From Bacillota bacterium (GTDB taxonomy: Bacteria > Bacillota_C > Negativicutes > JAEYSJ01), in the NCBI GenBank assembly GCA_023434855.1, contig JAEYSJ010000379.1, positions 1 to 28,536 of the forward strand: 28,536 nt of DNA. Reading direction: 5' to 3'. The translations under genes and the position numbers were made by a program. Every line of letters begins with the position of its first letter. Position 1 is the stretch's first letter. Positions 15,159-23,737 of the stretch are shown here, in pieces. The notes below the pieces were generated by a model that saw only the letters and a program-made list of their open reading frames with translations, did no database searches and had not been told where the DNA came from.

Positions 15159-15343
15159 GCAGAACATCCCCTTCTGATAACAAATAACGCCTTCTTCTGC
15201 GCAAAGCAAAAGAAGGCGTGAACATCCCGGTAGTTTCACCATCCTGTGCTCAGGCTTCGCCCTTGCTTGCAGATTTCTAAAATATTATTTAGTTGTACCG
15301 ATCCTCTGCAGAATGCACCAATAATGATCACTCTGTATCAGAT
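15159..15343 (-). ncRNA. Structured 5' leader of the TM1266-hydG unit, class unknown
   Basis: On the minus strand a 10-bp hairpin joins ACGCCTTCTT (15210-15219) to AAGAAGGCGT (15186-15195). The same ACGCCTT can instead pair with an upstream AAGGGCG (15256-15262) with one bulge, enclosing small stems CCTG/CAGG and GGT/ACC (GGTGAAACTACC). An outer GCAGA/TCTGC stem lies 5' of this. The alternatives are mutually exclusive, as in a riboswitch or attenuator. The T-tract after the strong hairpin is weak. I cannot match a known class. Confidence 0.5.
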
Positions 15344-15349
15344 ACTTTT

Positions 15350-15355
15350 ATTATA
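15350..15355 (-). promoter_or_regulatory. Candidate -10 box for TM1266-hydG
   Basis: TATAAT on the minus strand, with only a weak -35 (TGTTCA) 17 bases upstream. A perfect TTGACA occurs farther upstream but at unsuitable spacing (29 bases). Confidence 0.45.
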
Positions 15356-15524
15356 GTACATATTCGCTATTTTGAACAGAGGTTTGTCAAAAAAGTTGCT
15401 AAAACGTTGGTTTACCGGAAAATATCGCTAAATTGGATGCATTAATTTGTTGTTTCACATGATTAAGTATCAGGTTTAATAGTAATAATATATTGATAGG
15501 TCTTAAAATATTGGAGTGATGGTA

Positions 15525-16442
15525 TTGTCAGTACGGGTTGGTCTGCCGCGAGGCTTGTTGTATTTTCATTATGGGCTGTTGTGGGAAAGTTTTTTACAGT
15601 ACCTGGGAGCCGAAGTGGTTGTTTCCGGTGAAACATCCCAGGCAACACTAAACTTTGGCAACACCCTTGATGAAGTATGTCTGCCTGTAAAGGCCTACTT
15701 TGGACATGTTTATCAAATGCGGCATGATGTTGATTGCCTGTTTGTGCCAAGAATTATCAGTGTGGCTAACCGACAGTATACTTGTCCCAAAATTATTGGG
15801 GTTCCCGATATGCTGCGCAGCAATATTCCTGAATTACCGCAGTTACTTGACGTTAATGTCAGTCTGTATAAACATCGTCATCAGCTTTATCAGGCTATAA
15901 TCAGCCTAGGGGAGAAATTGGGAAAAGGACCTTTAGAGAGTCTTTGGGCCTGGTATAGGGCGTGCCGGCGGTACAAGAGCGGGCTTAACGCCAATGATAT
16001 GTTAGTTAAATATCAGCCGGAGCAAACAACAAAGAAGATTGGCCTTATCGGTCATCCGTATATTGTATATGATCATCAGCTAAGCATGAATGTATTGAAA
16101 AAGTTACAAGAAATGCGCATCTATGTGATAACCGCAGACATGGTTGCTGATCACAGGGCTGATGCCGCTGCTGGTTTTCTGGAAAAAAAGATTTTTTGGT
16201 CATTCTGCCATCGCCTGGCAGGGGCGGCTTTGGCTTTACTTCAGCCGCCGGAGACAGTTGATGGGTTGATTTTAATTACTTCATTTTGTTGTGGGCCTGA
16301 TTCCCTGGTTGTGGAACTTATTAAACAGCAGGCGAGATGCGCCGGCGTTCCATGTATGCTGCTAATGATTGATGAGCATACAGCTGAAGCCGGCATTGTC
16401 ACAAGACTGGAAGCATTTGTCGATTTGCTGGGAAGGGGCTGA
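15525..16442 (+). CDS. Acyl-CoA dehydratase activase-related protein (DUF2229/COG3580-like)
   Basis: This protein of about 305 residues begins VRVGLPRGLLYFHYGLLWESFLQYLGAEVVVSGETSQATLNFG, the hallmark start of the DUF2229-type proteins related to 2-hydroxyacyl-CoA dehydratase components and their activators. Conserved cysteines lie in DEVCLPVKAYFGH, SFCCGPDS and nearby, plausible iron-sulfur ligands. EHTAEAGIVTRLEAFVDLL at the end recurs in the next protein. GTG 15516 and ATG 15519 are in frame but overlap the GGAG (15513-15516). TTG 15525, with eight bases of spacing, is my choice. The next gene begins 4 bases after its stop. The pair is conserved together in anaerobes; its reaction is not established. 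Confidence 0.75.
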   Translation: MSVRVGLPRGLLYFHYGLLWESFLQYLGAEVVVSGETSQATLNFGNTLDEVCLPVKAYFGHVYQMRHDVDCLFVPRIISVANRQYTCPKIIGVPDMLRSNIPELPQLLDVNVSLYKHRHQLYQAIISLGEKLGKGPLESLWAWYRACRRYKSGLNANDMLVKYQPEQTTKKIGLIGHPYIVYDHQLSMNVLKKLQEMRIYVITADMVADHRADAAAGFLEKKIFWSFCHRLAGAALALLQPPETVDGLILITSFCCGPDSLVVELIKQQARCAGVPCMLLMIDEHTAEAGIVTRLEAFVDLLGRG

Positions 16443-16446
16443 ACAA

Positions 16447-17532
16447 ATGATTATTACTTTTCCCCACATGGGAACCATGCATGTTACCCTGGAAGCTTTA
16501 TTTAAAAGCCTTGGAGCTCAAGTAATGCCACCACCGCCAATTACTAAAAGAACTTTGGCGTTAGGTATGAAGCATGCTCCTGAGACAGCATGTTTGCCAT
16601 TAAAAATTACTTTGGGAAATTTTATTGAAGCGCTGGAAGCAGGAGCTGACACAATAGTTACCTGTGGTGGAGTAGGACCATGCCGCCTGGGATATTACGC
16701 CTCAGTACAAAAAAATATCCTGGAAGAACTGGGATTTAATTTTAAAATGATGATCCTCGAAGCTGATGTTAAGGATATTTTGAAAAGCTTGCAATATGTT
16801 GCGCCAAAACGAAACTGGTGGCAGATCTATCAGGCCTTTCGTTTTGCAGGGGCTAAAATGAGCGCCCTGGACTGTTTAGAACGGACGGTGAGCAGTTTGC
16901 GTCCCAGGGAAAAGGTAACTGGTACTGTTGATAATATCTGGCAGCAAGCGATAAATTCATTTTCAGCGGCTCAAAATTTACAGGAAGTCAAAGATTTTCT
17001 AACCGAATTCAACAATAGGCTGGCTATGGTTGAGCAGAAAGCTTATTACAACCCGTTGCGTATTGGGGTACTTGGCGAAATCTATGTTATGCTTGAGCCT
17101 TTCGTTAATTTCGATTTGACCCGGCGTTTAGGTAATATGGGTGCGGAAGTTTATAAATATATGCATCTTTCAGATTACGTACGGGGCCATTTATTAAAAA
17201 AGCGCGAATATATTAAGTCTTATCAACAAATTATTGGCTTAGCGATGCCATACCTTAGACACTATGTGGGAGGTCATGGCATTAAAAGCATCGGTTGTGC
17301 GGTTCAGGCAGGGCAAGACGGTTTTGACGGAATTGTTCATGTATTTCCATTCACCTGCATGCCGGAAATAATTGCCAAAAATATTTTGCCGCAGGTAAGT
17401 AAACAGGAGAATATTCCGATATTATCATTGGCTTTTGATGAGCAATCCGGAGAGGCCGGTATTATAACCAGATTGGAGGCATTTATTGATCTTTTGCAAT
17501 ACAGACGTTTAAAATGTACCGCCAGGTTATAG
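16447..17532 (+). CDS. CoA-dehydratase activase-like protein (COG3581-like partner)
   Basis: This 361-residue protein starts MIITFPHMGTMHVTLEALFKSLGAQV and has cysteine-bearing ETACLPLKITLGN, VTCGGVGPCRLGYY and FPFTCMPE. These are features of the COG3581/HgdB-like fold that holds a 4Fe-4S cluster in 2-hydroxyacyl-CoA dehydratases. It ends DEQSGEAGIITRLEAFIDLL, nearly the same as the preceding protein, so the pair are distant paralogues that probably form a complex. The ATG at 16447 is 4 bases after the upstream stop; an in-frame upstream extension runs through the previous gene and is not used. No dehydratase alpha/beta subunits or CoA transferase are adjacent. Confidence 0.72.
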   Translation: MIITFPHMGTMHVTLEALFKSLGAQVMPPPPITKRTLALGMKHAPETACLPLKITLGNFIEALEAGADTIVTCGGVGPCRLGYYASVQKNILEELGFNFKMMILEADVKDILKSLQYVAPKRNWWQIYQAFRFAGAKMSALDCLERTVSSLRPREKVTGTVDNIWQQAINSFSAAQNLQEVKDFLTEFNNRLAMVEQKAYYNPLRIGVLGEIYVMLEPFVNFDLTRRLGNMGAEVYKYMHLSDYVRGHLLKKREYIKSYQQIIGLAMPYLRHYVGGHGIKSIGCAVQAGQDGFDGIVHVFPFTCMPEIIAKNILPQVSKQENIPILSLAFDEQSGEAGIITRLEAFIDLLQYRRLKCTARL

Positions 17533-17615
17533 AACTTGAGGTATTCAGATTTTTTTGCAAAATAGTATGGAAAGGTCTGCAATATTGGCAAATTTGGATT
17601 GGCGAGGTGGATATA

Positions 17616-18752
17616 GTGAGAAATATTTTAGTGGTTGATGACGCTAAAATTAATCGAAGCTTGATGAAAGCTGTTTTGGAATGTATGAAAGATTGTATTT
17701 TTCATGAAGCTGAAGACGGCTCAACAGCACTTAACATTCTAAATGAAGAAGATATTGATTTGGTCATTCTTGATTTAGTCATGCCTGACAAAAGTGGCTT
17801 CGATGTCTTGCAAGAAATGAAATTGAAAAAAAAGCTTAAAGATATACCGGTAATTGTTTATTCTGCCATGGATAATATCGAAAGTGTTAGTAAAGCATTG
17901 GAAATGGGAGCTTACGATTACTTTACAAAACCGTTGAAGCCACAGCAGATGCAGGTAATCGTTCCTATGAAAGCTAAGAATGCTTTGCAAAATTATGAAC
18001 AGCATAAGACAATTCAGCGTTTAAACGGCAAGATGAAACTTGACAGACTTCTTGCCAACTTATTCCAGCAAACAATGATGGCGGAAAAGCAGGAGCTGCC
18101 CAACATAAATATGTATGGAAAATATGTCCCTTGCCAGGAGATTGGCGGTGACATTTATGATTGTGCCCAGATTGGTGATGTTGTATGGTTTATCATTGCC
18201 GATGTAGCTGAGTATGGCGTGTCGGCGGCTATGCTGTCATCGATGGTAAAAATAGAATTTAATCATTGTATTGGCAGCATGACTTCGCCGGAGGCCGTTC
18301 TGCGGCATATGAATAATACATTCTATAAAATTGCTCAGGGTAATCACCGTCTGACGGCATTTATCGGCATGATTGAAGGGGACATTCTTAAATATGCTAA
18401 TGGCGGTCAGCCGTATCCGTTGTTATTTAACAGTGTAGAAGAAAGAGTTCAGCTGTTAAGGCAAACAGGCCCTGAGTTAGGTTTGGCAGCAGAGCAGGAC
18501 TTTGGGCTAGAGAGTATACGGGTAATATCAGGCGATATTATTATGCTGTATACAGAAGGATTGCTTGAAAATAAGATCATAAATGATGGCAGTGATGTTT
18601 ATGACGAACTGAAAAATTTCTTTCTTACTCACAGGGCATTAATTCAGGAAAGGCCTTCTGAATTTATCGAAACAATAATTAGTTTATATGGCAGTATTTA
18701 CAATAATTCGTTAAGCAATGATGTGGCTATTATGTTGATTTGCATTAAATAG
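17616..18752 (+). CDS. Response regulator with SpoIIE-type PP2C phosphatase output domain
   Basis: This 379-residue protein has a receiver domain at residues 1-120: acidic pair D8/D9, phosphoacceptor D53 (LVILDLVMPDKSG), S83 and K105 (YFTKPL). A linker of about 45 residues leads to a SpoIIE/RsbU-like phosphatase domain from about 165 (EIGGDIYD, ADVAEYGVSAAM, YANGGQPYPLLF, GDIIMLYTEG, LSNDVAIMLIC). Such fusions usually dephosphorylate anti-sigma-factor antagonists. Two usually conserved spots are altered: DVSGHG is DVAEYG and YTDG is YTEG. I use GTG 17616 behind GCGAGGTGG. The open extension from 17514 overlaps the previous gene and lacks domain similarity. No histidine kinase or antagonist gene is adjacent. 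Confidence 0.85.
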   Translation: MRNILVVDDAKINRSLMKAVLECMKDCIFHEAEDGSTALNILNEEDIDLVILDLVMPDKSGFDVLQEMKLKKKLKDIPVIVYSAMDNIESVSKALEMGAYDYFTKPLKPQQMQVIVPMKAKNALQNYEQHKTIQRLNGKMKLDRLLANLFQQTMMAEKQELPNINMYGKYVPCQEIGGDIYDCAQIGDVVWFIIADVAEYGVSAAMLSSMVKIEFNHCIGSMTSPEAVLRHMNNTFYKIAQGNHRLTAFIGMIEGDILKYANGGQPYPLLFNSVEERVQLLRQTGPELGLAAEQDFGLESIRVISGDIIMLYTEGLLENKIINDGSDVYDELKNFFLTHRALIQERPSEFIETIISLYGSIYNNSLSNDVAIMLICIK

Positions 18753-18825
18753 CATGCGGTCTATGAAATTTTTCTTAATTTTAAATAAGGATTTGGAACA
18801 CAGTCAAAATGTTACGTTTTCTAAT

Positions 18826-18856
18826 AAATCCTGCGTTGGTGGGTAGGATTTTATTA
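18826..18856 (+). terminator. Possible weak terminator after the response regulator
   Basis: AAATCCT (18826-18832) pairs with AGGATTT (18845-18851), followed by TATTATATT. The stem is short and AT-rich. Confidence 0.35.
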
Positions 18857-18962
18857 TATTATGTGGAATTGTGTAAATGAAACTAATTACAAAATTTACA
18901 TGCTTGTTTATCAGATGGGGGGAAAGTGCATCCGGAATGAGAGTTTGGGGTGAGTATTTATA

Positions 18963-19421
18963 ATGCATATCGTACTGGTTGAACCGGAAATACCCGGAAA
19001 TACGGGTAATATTGCCCGTTTATGTGCTGCGACCAATAGCGAATTGCATTTGGTCAGGCCACTGGGGTTCTCAATCGAAGACCGTTATTTAAAAAGGGCC
19101 GGTTTGGACTACTGGCATTTGGTCAAGGTTCATTATCATGATTGTTTTGCTGAAGTTGTCAAGCTTTATGCCGGACATAATTTTTATTTTAACACTACCA
19201 AAGCCGACAGACACTATACTGAAGTTAACTATACTTCGACGGATCTGCTGGTGTTTGGTAAAGAAACCGCCGGATTGCCGGAGATGTTGTTAAAGGAAAA
19301 CTGGGATAAATGCGTGCGTATCCCTATGCTGGGTGACGCCAGGTCACTTAACCTTTCTAATGCGGTGGCAGTAGTTCTGTATGAGGCTTTAAGACAGCAG
19401 GATTTTTCAAATTTAAAATAA
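18963..19421 (+). CDS. trmL: tRNA (cytidine/uridine-34 2'-O)-methyltransferase TrmL
   Basis: This 152-residue SPOUT methyltransferase 2'-O-methylates the wobble base of tRNA-Leu isoacceptors using SAM. The family motifs are all visible: EPEIPGNTGNIARLCAAT (motif 1), FGKETAGLP (motif 2) and IPMLGDARSLNLSNAVAVVLYEALR (motif 3, the knot). Length is exactly that of TrmL. ATG 18963 follows GGGGTGAG at 18945-18952. The next gene begins 16 bases after its stop, so trmL probably heads a small housekeeping operon. Confidence 0.95.
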   Translation: MHIVLVEPEIPGNTGNIARLCAATNSELHLVRPLGFSIEDRYLKRAGLDYWHLVKVHYHDCFAEVVKLYAGHNFYFNTTKADRHYTEVNYTSTDLLVFGKETAGLPEMLLKENWDKCVRIPMLGDARSLNLSNAVAVVLYEALRQQDFSNLK

Positions 19422-19436
19422 TTGCGGTGATAAATA

Positions 19437-20294
19437 GTGGCTCGAGCTTTATTTGGTTCGGCGGGAAATCCGGATGCATTTTACCAGGCAGGTTATACTG
19501 CCTCGGTCAATATGCCCGAATGGCTGGCTGGACAGGGATTGACTGTCTATGAATATCAATGCAGCCGGGGAGCGAAAATCCGTGAAGAAACGGCCCGGTC
19601 TATTGGGCTTAAGGCGGCTGAATATAGTATTAAGCTTAGTATTCATGCTCCCTATTACATTAGTCTGGCGACAGAGGATGAAAAGATTGCTGCCAATACA
19701 CAGCAGCATTTTTTAAAGTCCCTGGAAGTAGCCCGTTGGATGGGGGCGGACCGGGTGGTTTTTCATATTGGCGGTCCAGGCAAGCAGGAGCGGCAGACAG
19801 CTATGGCAAAAGCCAGGTATTCTTTTGCCAGGATGTTGGAGGAAGCTGAAAAGCGTGGTTTGACCGGTATATACCTGGCACCTGAAACCATGGGCAAAAG
19901 AAACCAGTTGGGTACTTTGCCAGAGGTGCTTTCCCTGTGTAAAATGTCTCAATGGGTAATACCTGCCGTGGATTTTGGACATCTGCATGCTATAACCGGC
20001 GGGCTTTATACTACCTCTCAGGAATATGAAGAGGTCTTTGATTCGGTTGGGGAAAGCCTGGGGAATGAAGTGGCCTGTAATTTGCATATTCATTTTAGTA
20101 AAATTGAGTTTACCGGGGCCGGAGAAAAGCGGCATTGGACATTTGCCGATCCATTCGGACCGCCACATGAGCCGCTGCTGGAAACTTGCGCTAAACGGGG
20201 GTTTACACCGCGAATTATTTGCGAGTCTGCAGGTACTCAGGCTGCTGATGCCAAAGCCATGCAAAACTTGTATCTAAACTTGTGCCAATGCTAA
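19437..20294 (+). CDS. Endonuclease IV-like TIM-barrel protein (AP endonuclease family 2)
   Basis: This 285-residue TIM barrel has metal-site segments expected for the endonuclease IV/xylose isomerase-like fold: LSIHAPYYIS, VVFHIGGPG, YLAPETMG, DFGHLHAITGG, LHIHFSKIEF and ICESAG. Such enzymes cut DNA at abasic sites using a trinuclear zinc site. The N-terminus (ARALFGSAGNPDAFYQAGY) is unlike classical Nfo, so it is a divergent subfamily and activity is inferred. GTG 19437 follows GCGGTGATAA. It lies 15 bases after trmL. Confidence 0.8.
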   Translation: MARALFGSAGNPDAFYQAGYTASVNMPEWLAGQGLTVYEYQCSRGAKIREETARSIGLKAAEYSIKLSIHAPYYISLATEDEKIAANTQQHFLKSLEVARWMGADRVVFHIGGPGKQERQTAMAKARYSFARMLEEAEKRGLTGIYLAPETMGKRNQLGTLPEVLSLCKMSQWVIPAVDFGHLHAITGGLYTTSQEYEEVFDSVGESLGNEVACNLHIHFSKIEFTGAGEKRHWTFADPFGPPHEPLLETCAKRGFTPRIICESAGTQAADAKAMQNLYLNLCQC

Positions 20295-20325
20295 CTGTTG
20301 GTTGTAACAGAATAATCCCTGGTAC

Positions 20326-20353
20326 TTGAATTGTCTGACAATGGTAGTATAGT
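20326..20353 (+). promoter_or_regulatory. Possible promoter for ylbF-murB
   Basis: TTGAAT (20326-20331) and TATAGT (20348-20353) are separated by 16 bases in the 114-base gap. The match is moderate only. Confidence 0.3.
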
Positions 20354-20408
20354 GAATTAAAACTATGTGTTTAGCATACAATAAAATTGTGTAAATGGGG
20401 GATTTTGA

Positions 20409-20753
20409 GTGATATATGACCGAGCTCACGAATTAGCACGGCTGCTAAAGAATTCTGAGGAATATCGCGCATTTTTATCCGCAAAGCAAGTTGTTGAGGG
20501 CGATGAGCAGGCTAAGACGATGGTTAAGAATTTTATTACAAAACAAATGGAACTGGAATTTGAAATGATGTCCGGCAAGCCGGAAGATAAGGGTAAAACT
20601 GAGCAGCTCCAGAAATTATCTGAGCTATTGGCCTATAACAATAATGCCCGGGATTTTTTGCAGGCGTATATGCGTATGCAGCGGATAATGGCGGACATAT
20701 ATAAAATTATTGGCGAATCTGTCGCCGAAGGATTGGATTTCATTGGAAAATAA
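20409..20753 (+). CDS. YlbF/YmcA-family protein
   Basis: This 114-residue, largely helical protein (YDRAHELARLLKNSEEYRAF...) has the charged helical pattern of the YlbF/YmcA (Com_YlbF) family. In Bacillus these proteins act with YaaT in RNase Y-dependent mRNA processing and in competence and sporulation phosphorelay control. Length is typical. Start GTG 20409 follows GGGGGATTTTGA. Its end overlaps murB by 11 bases if murB starts at 20743, suggesting coupling. Confidence 0.8.
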   Translation: MIYDRAHELARLLKNSEEYRAFLSAKQVVEGDEQAKTMVKNFITKQMELEFEMMSGKPEDKGKTEQLQKLSELLAYNNNARDFLQAYMRMQRIMADIYKIIGESVAEGLDFIGK

Positions 20754-21669
20754 CGATATACATGAAGATTTTTTAGTAAAATTGCATAGTATTATTGCAG
20801 ATGAGCGCCTGCTTATTAATGAACCGATGGCCCATCATACTACTTTTAAAATTGGCGGACCGGTTGATTATTTGGTGCTACCCGCATCCGTTCAAGAGGT
20901 GGCGGATATATTGCATTTGGCAAAGCAGCATGCTATAGCTGTCATTGTATTAGGCAATGGATCCAACATGCTGGTGCGGGACAAAGGTATCAGAGGTTTA
21001 GCGATTAAATTTGGCAGCTATATGTCATATATCAAGCATGTTGGTACTGTAGTTACTGCCGGGGCGGGAGCTTTATTGGCTGATGTATCCCGCTATGCCG
21101 CTAAGAATAATTTTTCAGGCCTGGAATTTGCTATTGGTATTCCCGGTAGTATTGGCGGCGCCGTTTTTATGAATGCCGGCGCGTATGACGGCGAGATGAG
21201 CTATGTGGTAGAAGCGGTATCCGGCGTGTGCCCGGACGGCAACCTCCGGCGTTTTACCAGAGATGAACTCAACTTCAGCTATCGTCATAGTGTCTTTCAA
21301 GATAATCACTGCGTGATATGCGAGGTGGAACTGTCACTACAGGAAGGACTCCCGCAGACAATTGAACAAAAAATAAATGACTATACCAATAAGCGGGAGA
21401 CAAAACAGCCTATTGAAATGCCCAGTGCGGGCAGTACCTTTAAACGTCCTCCAGGAAATTTTGCCGGTACGCTAATTGAGCAAGCAGGCTTAAAAGGTCT
21501 GAAAATCGGCGGGGCCCAGGTATCCGCGAAGCATGCCGGTTTTGTTATAAATGCCGGCGGTGCAACGGCTACAGATGTTCTGACGCTGATCGAAGAAGTT
21601 CAGCACCAGGTTTACCGGCATTCAGGTGTCATGCTGCAACCGGAAATAAGAATCTTAGGTGAAGAGTAA
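20743..21669 (+). CDS. murB: UDP-N-acetylenolpyruvoylglucosamine reductase MurB
   Basis: This 308-residue flavoenzyme reduces UDP-GlcNAc-enolpyruvate to UDP-MurNAc with NADPH in peptidoglycan synthesis. The FAD-binding segments are TTFKIGGPVDYL, VLGNGSNMLVRD and GLEFAIGIPGSIGGAVFMNAGAY. Later come YRHSVF and MPSAGSTFKRPPGNFAGTLIEQAGLKG, which fit the type II (shorter) MurB with the catalytic serine in AGSTF. I choose TTG 20743, ten bases after GAAGGA (20727-20732); TTG 20710 is open but has no site. It lies inside the end of the ylbF gene. Confidence 0.95.
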   Translation: MENNDIHEDFLVKLHSIIADERLLINEPMAHHTTFKIGGPVDYLVLPASVQEVADILHLAKQHAIAVIVLGNGSNMLVRDKGIRGLAIKFGSYMSYIKHVGTVVTAGAGALLADVSRYAAKNNFSGLEFAIGIPGSIGGAVFMNAGAYDGEMSYVVEAVSGVCPDGNLRRFTRDELNFSYRHSVFQDNHCVICEVELSLQEGLPQTIEQKINDYTNKRETKQPIEMPSAGSTFKRPPGNFAGTLIEQAGLKGLKIGGAQVSAKHAGFVINAGGATATDVLTLIEEVQHQVYRHSGVMLQPEIRILGEE

Positions 21670-21676
21670 GTTTAGG

Positions 21677-21710
21677 AAAGCGGTGCTTAATAAGCTTCGC
21701 TTTTTTTTTT
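21677..21710 (+). terminator. Intrinsic terminator after murB
   Basis: AAAGCG...GCTT pairs with AAGC...CGCTTT around AAT, ending in a long T run (21701-21710). Confidence 0.88.
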
Positions 21711-21725
21711 GCACTAGAAAAACGA

Positions 21726-21887
21726 TTAACCGCCAAGGACGCCAAGAACGCCAAGGATATTTTATATTTTCCATAGAGATAATTATTCTTAACCGGGGAA
21801 ATACATCCCTAAAAGGGCTAAGCATTTAACCATTTATTAATAAAATCCAATGTTTTTCTTGGCGACCTTTGCGTCCTTGGCGGTTAA
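21726..21887. repeat. 162-bp dispersed repeat with inverted ends, copy 2
   Basis: Same element as 9043-9202: the ends begin TTAACCGCCAAGGACGCC and close with CCTTGGCGGTTAA, with the same AT-rich interior. The right end has diverged slightly (GCGACCTTTGCGTCCTTGG). It lies between the murB terminator and ilvD and contains no ORF. Confidence 0.85.
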
Positions 21888-21924
21888 CCCTTTTCTTACA
21901 AGCTCACTAAAAAAATATTCATTT

Positions 21925-21954
21925 TTGAAGGAAGTTTGTCTGTTGGTTTAGAAT
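21925..21954 (+). promoter_or_regulatory. Possible ilvD promoter
   Basis: TTGAAG (21925-21930) and TAGAAT (21949-21954) are separated by 18 bases, directly downstream of the repeat. The remaining bases up to 22047 show no T-box or other leader that I can recognise. Confidence 0.35.
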
Positions 21955-22047
21955 ATATATTAAATTTATTATATTGCAGATTGTGACTGTTCCAATTTTT
22001 TAAAAATGGTACGGTATTTTCATAATAAGATTAAGGGGTGGCTGTAA

Positions 22048-23700
22048 TTGAGAAGTGATATTGTAAAAACGGGTTCTACCAGAGCGGCGCACAGGTCGTT
22101 ATTTTATGCCATGGGTTACACGCCGGAAGAATTGGCAAAACCTTTAATTGGAGTTGTTAATGCTTTTAACGAAATTATTCCCGGACATACCCATCTCAGA
22201 GATATTGCGGATGCCGTAAAATTGGGCGTGGCGGCAGCAGGCGGCACGCCGGTAGAGTTCCCGTCTATTGGCATTTGCGATGGAATTGCTATGGGACATG
22301 AAGGGATGAAATATCCTTTAGCCAGTCGTGAATTAATTGCCGACTCAGTTGAAGCTATGGCGATTGGTCATGCTTTTGACGGTCTAGTGCTAATACCCAA
22401 CTGTGATAAGATCATTCCCGGTATGCTAATGGCAGCAGCCCGTATTAATATTCCTTGCATAGTGGTAAGCGGTGGTCCCATGATGGCCGGCCGCTATCAG
22501 CGCAAAGACATTAGCGTCAGCAATATGTTTGAAGCCGCCGGTTTGTTTGAAGCAGGCAAAATATCCGCTGACGAACTAGATGAAATGGAAAAATCAGCCT
22601 GTCCGGGTTGCGGTTCCTGCGCCGGATTGTTTACCGCCAACTCCATGAATTGTCTCACTGAGGCTTTGGGTATGGGTCTGCCTGGGAATGGTACTATTCC
22701 CGCCGCCCAGTTTGGTGCGCGCCGGATGCTGGCGAAAAAGGCAGGTGCACTGGTGGTAGACCTTGTTGCTAAAGATATTAAGCCACGAGATATAATGACA
22801 GCCAAAGCATTTGAGAATGCTATTGCCGTCGATATGGGAATCGGTGGTTCTTCCAATACAGTGCTGCATTTGCCTGCTATCGCTCATGAGGCAGGTATCG
22901 AATTGCCGCTGTCGCTGTTTGACAGTATTAGTGCTAAAACACCTTATATTACTAAATTGAGTCCTGGCGGGACCCATCATTTGCAGGACTTAAATGAGGC
23001 CGGTGGAATTTGTGCAGTTATGAACGAGCTGGCGAAAGCAGGAGTTATCCATGAGGAAGCTGTTACCGTTAGCGGTACCATCGCTGATCGGATTGGACAG
23101 GCTCGCATAAAATGCCCGGACATTATTAAGAGTGTAACGGAACCTTACCGCAATAAGGGCGGCATCGCCATCCTCACAGGCAACCTTGCTCCGGATGGGG
23201 CAGTAGTAAAAGAAAGCGCAGTTGCCGAGGACATGCTGATATTCGAAGGAAAAGCACGGGTATTTAATTCCGAGGATGAAGCGATTGAAGCAATTGTCGG
23301 CAAGCAGATTAACAACGGTGAAGTTGTGGTAATCCGTTATGAAGGCCCTAAAGGCGGTCCTGGAATGCGGGAAATGCTCAACCCAACAGCGATAATTGCC
23401 GGCATGGGGCTTAAAGTAGCTTTGCTGACAGACGGAAGGTTCAGCGGTGCCACCAGGGGTGCCTGCATTGGCCATATTTCTCCCGAAGCTATGGTTGGCG
23501 GACCGATAGGATTAGTTGCTGAAGGTGATGTTATTACTATCGATATTCCCGGACGGCAACTAAATGTAAAAGTCAGTGATGAAGAATTGGACAAGAGAAA
23601 AGCAGCCTGGATACAACCCCAACCAAAAGTAACCAGTGGCTATCTTGCCCGTTACGCCAAATTGGTGACTTCCGCCAATACTGGTGCGGTATTAAAATAA
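22048..23700 (+). CDS. ilvD: Dihydroxy-acid dehydratase IlvD
   Basis: This 550-residue iron-sulfur dehydratase catalyses the penultimate shared step of valine, isoleucine and leucine synthesis (2,3-dihydroxy acid to 2-keto acid). Cluster cysteines are visible in ICDG (C77), PNCDK (C119) and CPGCGSCAG (C185-C191); [20 protein letters not shown] is the C-terminal signature. Length is normal. Start is TTG 22048 behind AGGGGTGG (22033-22040). Other ilv/leu genes are absent here, so it is a detached member of the pathway; it is flanked by its own terminators and by a dispersed repeat. Confidence 0.96.
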   Translation: MRSDIVKTGSTRAAHRSLFYAMGYTPEELAKPLIGVVNAFNEIIPGHTHLRDIADAVKLGVAAAGGTPVEFPSIGICDGIAMGHEGMKYPLASRELIADSVEAMAIGHAFDGLVLIPNCDKIIPGMLMAAARINIPCIVVSGGPMMAGRYQRKDISVSNMFEAAGLFEAGKISADELDEMEKSACPGCGSCAGLFTANSMNCLTEALGMGLPGNGTIPAAQFGARRMLAKKAGALVVDLVAKDIKPRDIMTAKAFENAIAVDMGIGGSSNTVLHLPAIAHEAGIELPLSLFDSISAKTPYITKLSPGGTHHLQDLNEAGGICAVMNELAKAGVIHEEAVTVSGTIADRIGQARIKCPDIIKSVTEPYRNKGGIAILTGNLAPDGAVVKESAVAEDMLIFEGKARVFNSEDEAIEAIVGKQINNGEVVVIRYEGPKGGPGMREMLNPTAIIAGMGLKVALLTDGRFSGATRGACIGHISPEAMVGGPIGLVAEGDVITIDIPGRQLNVKVSDEELDKRKAAWIQPQPKVTSGYLARYAKLVTSANTGAVLK

Positions 23701-23737
23701 TTTAATATATTATTGCCAGGAATTCTGGCGCTGTAAG

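Noticed and set aside
15159..15242. 28-residue N-terminal extension of the TM1266-type protein
   Set aside because: It has no family similarity, and the downstream ATG has a good site and gives the family's usual start. The bases are better explained as the structured leader.
15211..15262. Resemblance to a cobalamin riboswitch core on the minus strand (GGTGAAAC...CCGGGATGTTCACGCC)
   Set aside because: No downstream B12 box or the rest of the conserved core is present, and hydG/TM1266 are not B12 genes.
15220..15262. T-box reading of the TM1266-hydG leader (GGATGGTGAAACTACC vs T-box sequence), attractive because HydG uses tyrosine
   Set aside because: There is no AGTA, no stem I apical motif and no canonical TGGN bulge; the leader is too short.
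22497..23594. Several minus-strand ORFs of 85-161 codons inside ilvD
   Set aside because: Antisense shadows of a strongly conserved gene; no family motifs and no start signals.
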